From: Chitinophaga pinensis
GTDB taxonomy: Bacteria; Bacteroidota; Bacteroidia; UKL13-3
Direction of reading: 5' to 3'
DNA length: 59,176 bases
NCBI GenBank assembly: GCA_945860865.1
Contig: CAMARW010000003.1
Location: 1-59,176, forward strand
The notes under the pieces were generated by a model that did no database searches, had not been told where the DNA came from, and worked only from the letters and a program-made list of their open reading frames with translations. This document shows, one piece after another, positions 16,228 to 25,815 of the stretch (the stretch's first letter is position 1; every line of letters starts with the position of its first letter). Both the position numbers and the translations under genes were made by a program.

Positions 16228-17436
16228 ATGAAGTTTCACTTAAATCTGTTAAGAGCTGTAAATAGAGCCATTTTTCAAATATTTGAAGAAGGCAGGTATG
16301 CCGATAAAGCCTTAGAAAAAATCCTTCGTTCCAATAATCTTTGGGGTGCCAGAGACCGCGCTTTTATTGCAGAAAATACTTATGATATGGTGCGCTATTG
16401 GCGCTTAATTAGAACAGTTGCTGAGTTAGAAACACATGAATTAAATGAAACAAATTTATTTACATTATTTGGTACCTGGCAAGTTTTAAAAGGCGTGGCA
16501 TTGCCTAAATGGGAAGAGTTTAAGAATGTAGATGAGAAAAAAGTTCACCACAATTACAAACAGCTTAAAACGCAACGCAAACTGGTTCATTCTTTACCAG
16601 ATTGGCTAGATGATTTGGGCTGGGCAGAATTGGGGAAACAATGGAATAAAGAGGTTGAAGCACTCAACGAAGCTGCACCAGTAGTTTTGCGTGTAAATAC
16701 CCTTAAAGTTGCAAAGGCCGATTTAGTAAAAAGCTTAGCAGAGAAAAACATTAGTACGCAGCCGGTGCAAGGTTGTAAAGACGCGCTAATTTTAAAGCAG
16801 CGCCAAAATTTATTTATCACTCCCGAGTTTAAGGCAGGGCATTTTGAGGTGCAGGATGCCTCTTCGCAATTGGTTGCAGAATTTTTGCAAATAGAACCGG
16901 GCATGCGCATTATTGATGCTTGTGCGGGTGCCGGCGGAAAATCATTACACATGGCTGCAATTAGTCAGAACAAAGGCAGAATTCTTAGTTTAGATACCGA
17001 ACAATGGAAGCTAGATGAAGCCAAAAAAAGAGCCAGAAGGGCAGGAGTAAGCAATTTGGATACGCGCCTCATTGAAGGAGCAAAAACCATCAAAAAATTA
17101 TATGATACTGCAGATAGACTTTTGCTAGATGTACCTTGTAGTGGTTTGGGTGTTATTAAAAGAAATCCAGATGCCAAATGGAAACTTAGCTTAGATTTTA
17201 TTAATAAGGTAAAAGCAGAACAAGCTGCCATTTTGGAAGAATATGCTAAAATATTGAAAGTGGGTGGTAAATTGGTTTATGCTACTTGTAGTATTTTACC
17301 TTCCGAAAATCAATTTCAGGTAGATAAATTTTTGGCCAACCATAGCAATTATTCTTTAGAAGAAGCGCGTGTGGTGCTGCCAAGCGAATCAGGATTCGAT
17401 GGCTTTTTTATGGCCAGAATTATTAGAAACGCTTAA
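16228..17436 (+). CDS. RsmB/NOP2-family RNA (cytosine-C5) methyltransferase
   Basis: A 402-residue protein. The N-terminal helical region (about 1-140) resembles the NusB-like part of RsmB. The Rossmann methyltransferase follows with IDACAGAGGKSLHMAA (about 230-245), LLDVPCSGLGVIKRNPDAKW (about 299-318) and VYATCSILPSENQFQ (about 350-364). The catalytic cysteines of the PCSG and TCS motifs are both present. RsmB makes m5C967 in E. coli 16S rRNA; the target here may differ. It ends 1 bp before the convergent GH20 gene. The two adjacent m5C enzymes share only the catalytic fold and are not a recent tandem copy. Confidence 0.88.
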   Translation: MKFHLNLLRAVNRAIFQIFEEGRYADKALEKILRSNNLWGARDRAFIAENTYDMVRYWRLIRTVAELETHELNETNLFTLFGTWQVLKGVALPKWEEFKNVDEKKVHHNYKQLKTQRKLVHSLPDWLDDLGWAELGKQWNKEVEALNEAAPVVLRVNTLKVAKADLVKSLAEKNISTQPVQGCKDALILKQRQNLFITPEFKAGHFEVQDASSQLVAEFLQIEPGMRIIDACAGAGGKSLHMAAISQNKGRILSLDTEQWKLDEAKKRARRAGVSNLDTRLIEGAKTIKKLYDTADRLLLDVPCSGLGVIKRNPDAKWKLSLDFINKVKAEQAAILEEYAKILKVGGKLVYATCSILPSENQFQVDKFLANHSNYSLEEARVVLPSESGFDGFFMARIIRNA

Positions 17437-17437
17437 T

Positions 17438-20032
17438 CTATTTTAGTATAATTTCGTCGGCAAATAGCATAGAAGGCAGGCCTTCTCCTGGATGCTTGGG
17501 AGGCAAATTTCCCGCATACTTTGCCACAATGCGCATGTGTTTTATCTTTCTTTTTGCAAAGTTGGTTTTAAATTCAAATTTTAGTGCCTCATCTTTATTG
17601 ATGGGCACTAAGTGCGATAGGGTTTGAAACAAAACATAATCTTTGCCATTCTCTGATAGGTAAATCTCTAATTGCTTGGGTAAAATAACCCAAGAAGGTG
17701 TATTTTGATAAAACCCCATAGCAAAGCTTTGCGCTTTTACGGGTTTTTGCCAGAATAATTCTATTTGCAGATCGCCCCCGCTATAACCTTGCCATAAGCC
17801 GCTTTTCAGGTTGTTTACATCGCCTATTTTGCCATCTACTAGCGCCATTTTCCCGCTGGCCACATAACTAGGATGGTATTTGCTTGGCTGTAAATTAATA
17901 TGTTGAATGCTGCCAATAGCTTGGTGGTAAACAAACGAATCTTTGCGTGTAAATTGAATTTTTCCTTGCGCATAAATGCCTGCATTTAAATGCAAATCTT
18001 GTTTGCTATAAATGGGTTTGGTATAGCGAACAGAACCTAAGTGTAATTGATTATTTCCAAAGGCATAAAGCAATTTTGCTTCAGGAGTTTGTCCTACATA
18101 ACTGTATTTTCTTCCCTTGCTGCTAAGTTGTTCATCGGCAACTATTTCAAAATAATAAGGGAGCTGATTTATTTGCTCTGCCAAATAATCTAATTTCTGA
18201 ATGTTTTCTAGCAGCCAATGGGTTTTGTTTTCTTGCAGGTATAGGGTGCTAAAAGTGGCCTTAATGGATAGCAATTGCTGCTGTAAATGTGCTATGATTT
18301 CTGAAATGGCAGCTGCATTTTTTTCTCTTGAAACCCTACTTGAAAACAGTATTCTCAGTCTGTTTTTATCGTTACTAAACTGAGCAAGTTGTAGGCTAAA
18401 TTGAAGGTAGTTGAGGCTTTCTTTACCCAAGTAAGAGTTAGCGCCTTCACTTTGAATACCGGCTGCCAATTGGGTTAAAAGTTCATTTATTTCTGTAAAT
18501 TCTTTTTCTTTTTCCTTACTCAGGTATTCTGGGTAAAGGGGTAAAATGGGTTCAAAGAATGTTTCGTTTTTTAGAGGGTTTAACACTTTAATTTGATGTA
18601 ATTGATAAAATTGTTTCACCCATTTTTGCATGTTACTTTGCCAAAACTGAACATCTAAATTCTTTTCAAATTGTTCCCACCTTGGTTCACTTTTGCTGTC
18701 TAAATCTGGCGCGTTCCAACTTATATCTGCACCCCAAATAAAGCCTTGCCAATTATTGCCAAATAAGGCAAACCCATCATCGTCCCAACTGGTATTTAAT
18801 ACGCCTTTTGCCCCCGCGGCATAGCCATCTCTCACTAAGTTATATATATTATCTTTTGTGGCTAGTTGGTTGGGGTATACATTGAGCCAATTATTTATGC
18901 CGGGTGCAACCCAAAAAGACAAGCCAGATTGGGCAATGGGTTGCAACATTTTTTTAAAGCTTGGCGCTGCATCATAGGCCCAAGGAATAAGCACAATATC
19001 TTTGGGTAATTGCGGAATTATTTCTGGATAAACCGTAACAATATCACTCCACATAATTAGGGTGTTTCCTTGGGTTTGCAGCAGTTTGTGTAAATTTTTA
19101 ATGTGGAAAGCATACATATCGCTTGAGCTTAACCCAAATGTTTCGTCTGCATTTATATGAAAAAAGGTGCTTTTGTAAGCTTTGTTTTGTTCTTCATATA
19201 AGTTTTTAAACATGGGGTAGGTTCGTGGGTTTGTAGGCGAAATTATATGTTTATTTATGGCTAAATCTTCGTATCCGGGTGTTTTTAATAACTTTTCTAA
19301 ATGTCCGAAACTTTGCTGATTAGCAATTAATGTTACATAATGTTGCTTGGCGTAAGTACTAAGTTCTTCAATATCTGCTGCGCTTATTCCCTCTTTGGGC
19401 GCAATACCAGGGTATTTTATATATTTAAAAACATGTTCGGTGTAAAGGGTAAAATAATTAAGTTTATAATGTGAAAGCACTTTTATTTCTTTCTTTAATT
19501 GCGCTAGGGTAGGAATGGGCCCTCTGCTAATGTCATCTTGCCAAGCTCTTATGGCAAAGCTGGGTTTGTCATAAATTTGCCCGCAAAAAATACTGTCCTG
19601 ATTAAACAATTGTTGCAGTGTTTGAAAGCCATAAAAGAGGCCTTTATCACTCTGTGCCAAAACCAGAATACTATTTTTTTCTATACTCACAACATAGCCT
19701 TCTTCTCCAGGATTAAAACTGCTTTTTAATCCAAGTTTGCGTAAAAAAGAATTCCATTTTTTTGGTCCAACCCAAAGTAAACTTAACTTGGTTTGAACCA
19801 TTTTATTGGCTTTAGCCTTTTTTATGGCCGCTGTGCTAACCCAATTTTGGAAGCTATTTTGCAAATGTTTATCTGTACTGTTACAATCAGTATAAAAATT
19901 ATTAGAAAATATAAATTGGTCTGAACCAATCACTGTTTCTAAAGGTTTGGGAATAATTGCATAAGAATTTGCCCTTGTTATTGCAGGGTTAAAAGCAAGA
20001 ATGAAGAAGATTGTAAATAGCTTTATCTTCAT
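17438..20032 (-). CDS. Divergent GH20-type glycosidase with discoidin-like C-terminus
   Basis: An 864-residue exported protein. After the signal peptide comes an IPKP-starting GH20b-like domain (about 25-150) and a TIM barrel. The acid/base pair is in HINADETFGL (D296, E297), in place of the usual HIGGDE. A late WDDDGFALFGNNWQGFIWG segment lines the barrel. The last ~130 residues (VDGKIGD...YLSENGKDY) look like a discoidin/F5-8C carbohydrate-binding module. Family members release terminal GlcNAc, GalNAc or related sugars. It is the last gene of the glycan operon and overlaps the GH2 gene by 4 bp. Substrate is uncertain because the active-site loop is unusual. Confidence 0.8.
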   Translation of the reverse strand: MKIKLFTIFFILAFNPAITRANSYAIIPKPLETVIGSDQFIFSNNFYTDCNSTDKHLQNSFQNWVSTAAIKKAKANKMVQTKLSLLWVGPKKWNSFLRKLGLKSSFNPGEEGYVVSIEKNSILVLAQSDKGLFYGFQTLQQLFNQDSIFCGQIYDKPSFAIRAWQDDISRGPIPTLAQLKKEIKVLSHYKLNYFTLYTEHVFKYIKYPGIAPKEGISAADIEELSTYAKQHYVTLIANQQSFGHLEKLLKTPGYEDLAINKHIISPTNPRTYPMFKNLYEEQNKAYKSTFFHINADETFGLSSSDMYAFHIKNLHKLLQTQGNTLIMWSDIVTVYPEIIPQLPKDIVLIPWAYDAAPSFKKMLQPIAQSGLSFWVAPGINNWLNVYPNQLATKDNIYNLVRDGYAAGAKGVLNTSWDDDGFALFGNNWQGFIWGADISWNAPDLDSKSEPRWEQFEKNLDVQFWQSNMQKWVKQFYQLHQIKVLNPLKNETFFEPILPLYPEYLSKEKEKEFTEINELLTQLAAGIQSEGANSYLGKESLNYLQFSLQLAQFSNDKNRLRILFSSRVSREKNAAAISEIIAHLQQQLLSIKATFSTLYLQENKTHWLLENIQKLDYLAEQINQLPYYFEIVADEQLSSKGRKYSYVGQTPEAKLLYAFGNNQLHLGSVRYTKPIYSKQDLHLNAGIYAQGKIQFTRKDSFVYHQAIGSIQHINLQPSKYHPSYVASGKMALVDGKIGDVNNLKSGLWQGYSGGDLQIELFWQKPVKAQSFAMGFYQNTPSWVILPKQLEIYLSENGKDYVLFQTLSHLVPINKDEALKFEFKTNFAKRKIKHMRIVAKYAGNLPPKHPGEGLPSMLFADEIILK

Positions 20033-22545
20033 TTTTTTAGTGAATTTAGAGATTGAATTTTAATATCTAATTCTTTAATTATATCAGATATATTCTCTTT
20101 GTTTTTAGCTTGAAAAAACACTTTTTGATAAGGCAATAAATCAAAATAGTTCTGACTCACTTCAATGGCTGGATTGTTAAAATGGATGTATACATCTTTT
20201 ACCAAATGCCTACTTAATAGGCTAATTTGATTATTAGGAAGTATTTCAATTTCTATTTTTGGTTCAGGCAATTGGAGGTCTTTGGGCGATACAAAATAGA
20301 AGGCTTGCGTGGCTATAATATCATATTGTTCTAGCAAATTGGCTTGCAATACCCATTGGTTTTTTTCTTTCCAATTTAAGTTTGGGTTCAAGGCAAAACG
20401 GTATTTTACATTGCTGTTTGCTGGTATGCTTACGCCTAATATGTGTTGGTCTAAAATTTGGCCATTGGTGCTCCAAAGCATCAATTGTAATGTGCCCGAA
20501 CGTGCATTTAACGCATCAGAAATTAATTGTACTTCGAAAGAATCGTTTACAAAATTTACAACCAATAGTTGCGGGGCATAGCTGCTTTTAAGTTGATAAT
20601 GTAATGCTTTTTTTCTTTGGTAAAAATCTATGCTACTCCATGATATGCTTGGCCAACAATCGTTTAATTGCCAATATAAACTGCCCATGCAATAGGGTTT
20701 GGCCGCCCGGTAACTTTCTACTGCCATTTTTATTCCTTTGGCCTGAACCAATTGCGATAAGTAAATATACTCTTCTGGATTTTTGGCTAGCGGATAATCT
20801 CTTTGCATGTAGCTTGTTATTGTTTCAAATCCGGTAGGGTGCTTTTGGTGTGCGCGCAGCATTGTAGAATCTATATTGCCTTCTTTTAAAACTTGCATGG
20901 CTCCTAAGCTGTGTTTGTTGGGCAGCGCCTGAAACCCAAATTCGCTCACAAACCGGCCTACTTTTTTGGCATAATTTTCAAAAGGTTCTAGTCCCCACCA
21001 AACGCCCCAATAATGCAAATCGCCTTGCGTTAAACTTTGCACTTTTCCCCAGCCAAAAGAAGGGGAGCTTGGCCAATAAAAGCTATTTGGATGGTAGGTT
21101 TTAAGGGTTTGGGGAATAAGCGAATCAAAGAGCATAAAATAAGAGCGTGCAATGTTTGCAGAATCTGATACACTATAAGCATATTGTTTTTGCCAGCCCC
21201 AATTGTGCCAGCCTTCGGCATTTTCATTGTTGCCGCACCAAATTGCCAGTGAGGCATGGTTTTGTAAACGTTTAACTTGTGCAATAATTTCTTGCGAAAC
21301 ATTGTTTAAAAAACCGCTATCAGATGGGTACATGGCGCAAGCAAACATAAAGTCTTGCCAAACTAAAATGCCCAAAGAATCGCAGGTTTCGTAAAAGGTA
21401 TTTGGAGCATAAACGCCACCTCCCCAAACCCTCAACATATTCATATTTGCTTCTGCTGCGCTCGCAATTAAATCTGTATAAACTTGCGGGTTTAAATCGT
21501 TCAAAAAATGGTGTGGCGGAATATAATTAGCCCCTTTTAAAAATATTGGTTTGCCATTTAATTTCATGTAAAAGCTTTGTCCAATGCTGTCTTTTTCTTG
21601 CACCCATTCTATAGTTCTAATGCCAATTTTTTGCTGGTATTGGTTTATGGTTTCTTTTTGCTGAACCAACTCAAACAGAAAAGTATATAAATGTGCTTTG
21701 CCAAGACCATTGCTCCACCACCAAATGGGGTTCTTAATTGTATAAACCTGCTGAATGGTATTGATTCCTTTTTTTAATTTTATATTCTTCTTGGTAACCT
21801 TACTTTCTAAATCGTTTAAAGACGTTTTTAAAGTTATTTTTTGTTCTATATCGGAGGCTATTTTAAGGGTAAAAGTAAGGTCTATTGAGCTGTCTTTGTT
21901 TAATTTTTGCTGGTAAGTACTATGCAATATTTCCGAATTTTTCCAAGTGTTAAGGCTAATTTTCCCAATGCCATAGCTTACCATTTTCGGACTCCAATCC
22001 CAACCAAATTGGTATTGGGCTTTTCTTACAAAAACGCGGTCTTCTCCGGGTAAAACATAGGGTAAACTGCGGGCTCCTAGCTGGGCTATTTTTGTGCTAG
22101 ATTCAAATTCAATGCGAAGTTCGTTTATGCCAACTTTTAAAAAAGATTTTACTTCTAAATTGATAGGAACAAATTGGTTTTGGCTCGAACCAATGAGTTG
22201 ATTATTGATAAATAATTTAGCGTGAGTATCGATCGATTCTATGGCAAGTTTAAAGTTGTTTTCAGCTAATTGTTTGTCGTTAATTTCAAATGTAGTTTGG
22301 TAAGTCCAATCTTCCTCAGCTATCCATTGAAGGGCTTTTTCGTTTGTGCCTGTATGTGGATTTGGGATTTTATTTAAACGAAATAAATCTGTATGTACAT
22401 TTCCCGGAACTTTGGCTTCTAAAAAAGTTGGTATACTTTTATTGCTTTTAAACACCCATTTAGAATTTGCTAAAATAGATGTGTTGCTTTGGGCAAAAAG
22501 GCTTTCTATGCAGAGAGATAATAGTATAAATAATTTTACTTTCAT
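20029..22545 (-). CDS. GH2 beta-mannosidase, exported
   Basis: An 838-residue protein with signal peptide. The N-terminal sugar-binding domain has VPGNVHTDLFRLNKIPNP (about 46-63), a hallmark of beta-mannosidases. The central immunoglobulin-like domain and TIM barrel follow. The acid/base is E441 in WCGNNENAEGW and the nucleophile E535 in FVSEFGFQALP. It hydrolyses terminal beta-1,4-linked mannose, as in the Man-beta-1,4-GlcNAc core of N-glycans. It overlaps CutC upstream and the second GH20 downstream by 4 bp each (ATGA type), so translation is coupled. Expected location is periplasm. Confidence 0.9.
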   Translation of the reverse strand: MKVKLFILLSLCIESLFAQSNTSILANSKWVFKSNKSIPTFLEAKVPGNVHTDLFRLNKIPNPHTGTNEKALQWIAEEDWTYQTTFEINDKQLAENNFKLAIESIDTHAKLFINNQLIGSSQNQFVPINLEVKSFLKVGINELRIEFESSTKIAQLGARSLPYVLPGEDRVFVRKAQYQFGWDWSPKMVSYGIGKISLNTWKNSEILHSTYQQKLNKDSSIDLTFTLKIASDIEQKITLKTSLNDLESKVTKKNIKLKKGINTIQQVYTIKNPIWWWSNGLGKAHLYTFLFELVQQKETINQYQQKIGIRTIEWVQEKDSIGQSFYMKLNGKPIFLKGANYIPPHHFLNDLNPQVYTDLIASAAEANMNMLRVWGGGVYAPNTFYETCDSLGILVWQDFMFACAMYPSDSGFLNNVSQEIIAQVKRLQNHASLAIWCGNNENAEGWHNWGWQKQYAYSVSDSANIARSYFMLFDSLIPQTLKTYHPNSFYWPSSPSFGWGKVQSLTQGDLHYWGVWWGLEPFENYAKKVGRFVSEFGFQALPNKHSLGAMQVLKEGNIDSTMLRAHQKHPTGFETITSYMQRDYPLAKNPEEYIYLSQLVQAKGIKMAVESYRAAKPYCMGSLYWQLNDCWPSISWSSIDFYQRKKALHYQLKSSYAPQLLVVNFVNDSFEVQLISDALNARSGTLQLMLWSTNGQILDQHILGVSIPANSNVKYRFALNPNLNWKEKNQWVLQANLLEQYDIIATQAFYFVSPKDLQLPEPKIEIEILPNNQISLLSRHLVKDVYIHFNNPAIEVSQNYFDLLPYQKVFFQAKNKENISDIIKELDIKIQSLNSLKK

Positions 22546-23204
22546 GTGTTCAGCAGTGCTTTAATTTCTGTTTCATCTGGCATGGTTTCATTTCCTAATA
22601 GGGCAGCAGAGTGAAACCATGTTGCGCCACAATTTTTTTTAATGAGGGCTAAATTACTACTTCTAATGTTTCCGCCGGGCATAATCTCAATTCTTCCCTC
22701 AGCTTTAACAATTAATTTAGAAATTAAAGGTAAACCTGCCAAGGCATTTAACTCTTTTCCAGAGCTTAAAATAGCCGAAAATCCAAGCGCTATAGCTTCT
22801 TCCAGCGCTTTAAAGGGATCAATTACTTCATCAAAGGCTTTGTGCAGGGTGCAAGGCTTGCCTGCTGCTAAATTAATAAGGGTTTTATTTTGTTTTTGGT
22901 TCAGGCTAAGGGAGGTATTTAAGCAACCAAAAACAAATCCGTCTATGGGTAATTTGTTTGCTTCTTTGAGGTAAACAGCCATCAATTGAAGTTCTTCCTC
23001 TGTATAAATAAAGTTGCCTCCTCTGGGTCTAATCATTAGGTAAACAGGAATGTTTACAGTTTCTTTAACTTCTTTTACCCATGTTAAATCTGGACTAACT
23101 CCGCCAAGTTCTTTGTGGCTACATAGCTCTAAACGATGAGCACCTGCAGCGGCAGCAGCTAAGGCAGCTTCTTTGTTAAAGCAAGCAATTTCTAAAAAAT
23201 GCAT
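22542..23204 (-). CDS. cutC: CutC-family TIM-barrel protein
   Basis: A 220-residue cytoplasmic TIM-barrel protein of the CutC family. The N-terminus LEIACFNKEAALAAAAAGAH (4-23), RLELCSHKELGGVSPDL (24-40) and MIRPRGGNFIYTEEEL (57-72) are the conserved CutC signatures. The name comes from a proposed role in copper tolerance in E. coli that has been disputed. Here no copper gene is nearby: it lies 7 bp after the glycosylasparaginase gene and overlaps the beta-mannosidase gene by 4 bp. A role connected with the sugars released by this operon is a fair inference, but unproven. It is the only member of the set without an export signal, apart from fabD. Confidence 0.9.
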   Translation of the reverse strand: MHFLEIACFNKEAALAAAAAGAHRLELCSHKELGGVSPDLTWVKEVKETVNIPVYLMIRPRGGNFIYTEEELQLMAVYLKEANKLPIDGFVFGCLNTSLSLNQKQNKTLINLAAGKPCTLHKAFDEVIDPFKALEEAIALGFSAILSSGKELNALAGLPLISKLIVKAEGRIEIMPGGNIRSSNLALIKKNCGATWFHSAALLGNETMPDETEIKALLNT

Positions 23205-23211
23205 TTGGCTT

Positions 23212-24210
23212 TTAAACTTTTAAATAATAGGGTGCATCAAAAAGCGCATCGGTTGTTTTCGTTTTTAGCGCATAGTTAAAGCCGCTCTGAACACAAAAAG
23301 AACCATGCTCTCCATCTTTGTTAAGAGCTATAAAACCTACTTGTATATCCTTTAAGTTTTTCTTTCTGCGTTCCATTAATTTTACCACCCGCAATACAGC
23401 TTCTTTGCAAGCTTCTTCAGGTTTTCTACCCTGGCGCATTAATTCTACAACCAGTGAGCTACCGGCAATTCTAATTACCTCTTCTCCATGTCCGGTTGCC
23501 GTGGCGGCACCAATTTCATTGTCTACGTATAAACCAGCACCAATAATGGGCGAATCGCCCACTCTGCCATGCATTTTAAAAGCCATACCACTGGTGGTGC
23601 AAGCACCAGATAAATTGCCAGCCTCGTCTAAGGCTAACATTCCAATGGTATCATGATTTTCGATATTTGCAATGGGTTTGTACTCGCTTTTTTTAAGCCA
23701 TTCTTCCCATTCTCTTTTAGAATCTGCTACTAGTAGATTTTCTTTTTTAAAACCTTGCGTAAGGGCAAATTGGTAGGCGCCTTCACCGGCAAGCATAACG
23801 TGGGGTGTTTTTTCCATAACGGCTCTGGCAACAGAAATGGCATGTTTTATATTTTCTAAACAAACAACAGAACCAATGTTTCCCATGTCATCCATAATAC
23901 AAGCATCGAGGGTAACAATACCATCTCTATCTGGCCTGCCGCCAAATCCTACGCTTCTCTCATTGGCATCTGCCTCAGGAACTTTAACGCCTGCCTCAAC
24001 GGCGTCTAATGCACGGCCATTTTTTTGCAGAATTTCCCATGCAGCGTTATTCGCTTTTAGGCCAAACTTCCATGTAGAGATTACAATGGGTTTAATAGTA
24101 GTTTGCCTGTTGGTTTTGGAAGGTATGCCAATTCCTTCGCAGGCACCCAAGCCAATCATCGTTCCTGCTAACAGACTTGTTTTGATGAAATCTTTCCTAT
24201 TTGTTTTCAT
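23212..24210 (-). CDS. Glycosylasparaginase (N4-(beta-N-acetylglucosaminyl)-L-asparaginase)
   Basis: A 332-residue Ntn-hydrolase precursor. The self-cleavage site is HDTIGMLALD, with T188 becoming the N-terminal nucleophile of the beta chain; GACTTSGMAFKMHGRVGDSP holds the substrate-binding Arg and Asp. A leader with NRKDFIK and a lipobox-like LGAC (C24) suggests export, possibly as a lipoprotein. The enzyme releases asparagine and GlcNAc from GlcNAc-Asn, the last step of N-glycoprotein breakdown. It overlaps the hexosaminidase gene by 4 bp and precedes cutC by 7 bp. Length and motifs fit the bacterial glycosylasparaginase rather than plant-type asparaginase. Confidence 0.9.
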   Translation of the reverse strand: MKTNRKDFIKTSLLAGTMIGLGACEGIGIPSKTNRQTTIKPIVISTWKFGLKANNAAWEILQKNGRALDAVEAGVKVPEADANERSVGFGGRPDRDGIVTLDACIMDDMGNIGSVVCLENIKHAISVARAVMEKTPHVMLAGEGAYQFALTQGFKKENLLVADSKREWEEWLKKSEYKPIANIENHDTIGMLALDEAGNLSGACTTSGMAFKMHGRVGDSPIIGAGLYVDNEIGAATATGHGEEVIRIAGSSLVVELMRQGRKPEEACKEAVLRVVKLMERRKKNLKDIQVGFIALNKDGEHGSFCVQSGFNYALKTKTTDALFDAPYYLKV

Positions 24211-25805
24211 TTACTTTGAAGTGATGTTTTAGAAAAGTTTATTTTCTTAAATTCTAAATAGGGGATTTGCAATTGCCACCTCATAAAAAAATCTGGATAA
24301 TCTTTCAAGTTTTCGGGTGTCCAAACTGTTTCCGCTAAAGCCGCCATGCGCGGCATCATCATATATTCAACTTGCTCAGGTGTTGCTATGTATTCTGTCC
24401 ATACATTTCCTTGAGCGCCCAAAATATGTTTGGCTTCTTGTTGGCTTAAGCTTGCTGGAGTTGGGTTGTAGCTATACACTTTTTCTAATGTTGTTAGTCC
24501 CCCAATGGCTAATGGCTCATTGGCAGGGGTGCCTTGGTAATGATCAAAATAACAATGCGAGCCAGGCGTCATCACTACATCGTGACCCATTTTAGCAGCG
24601 GCAATGCCGCCTTCTGTTCCTCGCCAACTCATTACCAATGCGTTGGGTGCTAATCCGCCCTCCAATATTTCATCCCATCCAATTATTATTTTACCTTTTT
24701 GATTCACCATTTTTTCAATTCTGCGAATAAAATAAGATTGCAATTCATGGGCGTCTTTAAGCTTATTATCCGCCATTAACTTTTGGCAAAAGGCAGATTT
24801 TTCCCATTCTTCTTTGGGCACTTCATCGCCTCCAATATGAACATATTTGCTGGGGAATATTTCCATTACCTCGTTTAAAACATGGTTTAAGAAGGTAAAT
24901 GTTTCTTCGGTTGGACAAAATACATTCGTTTCTACACCCCAGCGCATACCTACTTGTGTGGCTTGTTTACTGCAAGAAAATTCAGGATATGCCGCCAAAG
25001 CTGCTAGGGCATGTCCGGGCATTTCTATTTCTGGAACCACATCAATATGCAGTTTTTGGGCATAAGCTACAATTTCTTTGGCCTCATCTTGTGTATAAAA
25101 CCCTCCATACTTTATACTGTCAAATTTTTGGTCGCGGTAGTGGCCAATCATACTTCCGTTTCTCCATGCGCCAACCTCGGTAAGTTTTGGGTATTTTTTT
25201 ATTTCAATACGCCAGCCTTGGTCGTCTGTTAAATGCCAATGAAAAGTATTCATTTTGTAATATGCCATCATATCCAAATATTTCTTAATGAAGGCTGTAG
25301 TAAAAAAATGTCTGCTGCAATCTAAATGCATTCCGCGCCAAGTATAATTTGGCTTATCAGCAATTTGAACCAAAGGTATTGTGATTGCTGATGCCTTATT
25401 TTTTGGGTCAGGGAATAACTGTATTAAAGTTTGAATGCCATAAAATATACCGTTTGGCTCACTTGCCTCAATAATAATTTGTTTAGCACTGCTACTTATG
25501 CGATAGCTTTCCTTGTTTTTATCCAAAGACTTGTTAATCCTCAGCACAATTAGATTGCTTGCTTTGGTTAAATTTAAAAGGGGTATTTGGTGGTTTGCAA
25601 GGATGAAGTTCCTTAAATATTTCGACTCATTTAATAGCTTAGGATCAGCCAAAATATGCGTATTTAAGCCAATTTTAAAGCTGCCAGCAGATACATTTAT
25701 CTCTGCTGGCCTGGGTATTAAGGGCAGTTTTAAAGTATCTGTTTGAGCCCAAACTTGAAGAGATAAAAGCAGGGTACAGTATAAAAATAGGGATTTTCTA
25801 TTCAT
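24207..25805 (-). CDS. GH20 beta-N-acetylhexosaminidase, exported
   Basis: A 532-residue exported enzyme with the complete GH20 pattern. After the signal peptide (cut near A20) come the GH20b domain starting IPRPAEINV, the barrel with WHLTDDQGWRIEIKKYP (about 190-206), and the catalytic pair D327-E328 in HIGGDEVPKEEW. WTEYIATPEQVEYMMMPRMA near the end is also standard. It removes terminal beta-GlcNAc or GalNAc by substrate-assisted catalysis. It is second in the operon, 10 bp after fabD, and is coupled by a 4-bp overlap to glycosylasparaginase. The canonical active site contrasts with the divergent GH20 at the operon's end. Confidence 0.93.
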   Translation of the reverse strand: MNRKSLFLYCTLLLSLQVWAQTDTLKLPLIPRPAEINVSAGSFKIGLNTHILADPKLLNESKYLRNFILANHQIPLLNLTKASNLIVLRINKSLDKNKESYRISSSAKQIIIEASEPNGIFYGIQTLIQLFPDPKNKASAITIPLVQIADKPNYTWRGMHLDCSRHFFTTAFIKKYLDMMAYYKMNTFHWHLTDDQGWRIEIKKYPKLTEVGAWRNGSMIGHYRDQKFDSIKYGGFYTQDEAKEIVAYAQKLHIDVVPEIEMPGHALAALAAYPEFSCSKQATQVGMRWGVETNVFCPTEETFTFLNHVLNEVMEIFPSKYVHIGGDEVPKEEWEKSAFCQKLMADNKLKDAHELQSYFIRRIEKMVNQKGKIIIGWDEILEGGLAPNALVMSWRGTEGGIAAAKMGHDVVMTPGSHCYFDHYQGTPANEPLAIGGLTTLEKVYSYNPTPASLSQQEAKHILGAQGNVWTEYIATPEQVEYMMMPRMAALAETVWTPENLKDYPDFFMRWQLQIPYLEFKKINFSKTSLQSK

Positions 25806-25815
25806 TAAAATTAGT

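Noticed and set aside
22542-23204. CutC as a copper-resistance gene
   Set aside because: No copper ATPase, CueO or metal-binding motif nearby, and the gene is embedded in a glycan operon; the name is kept only as the family name.
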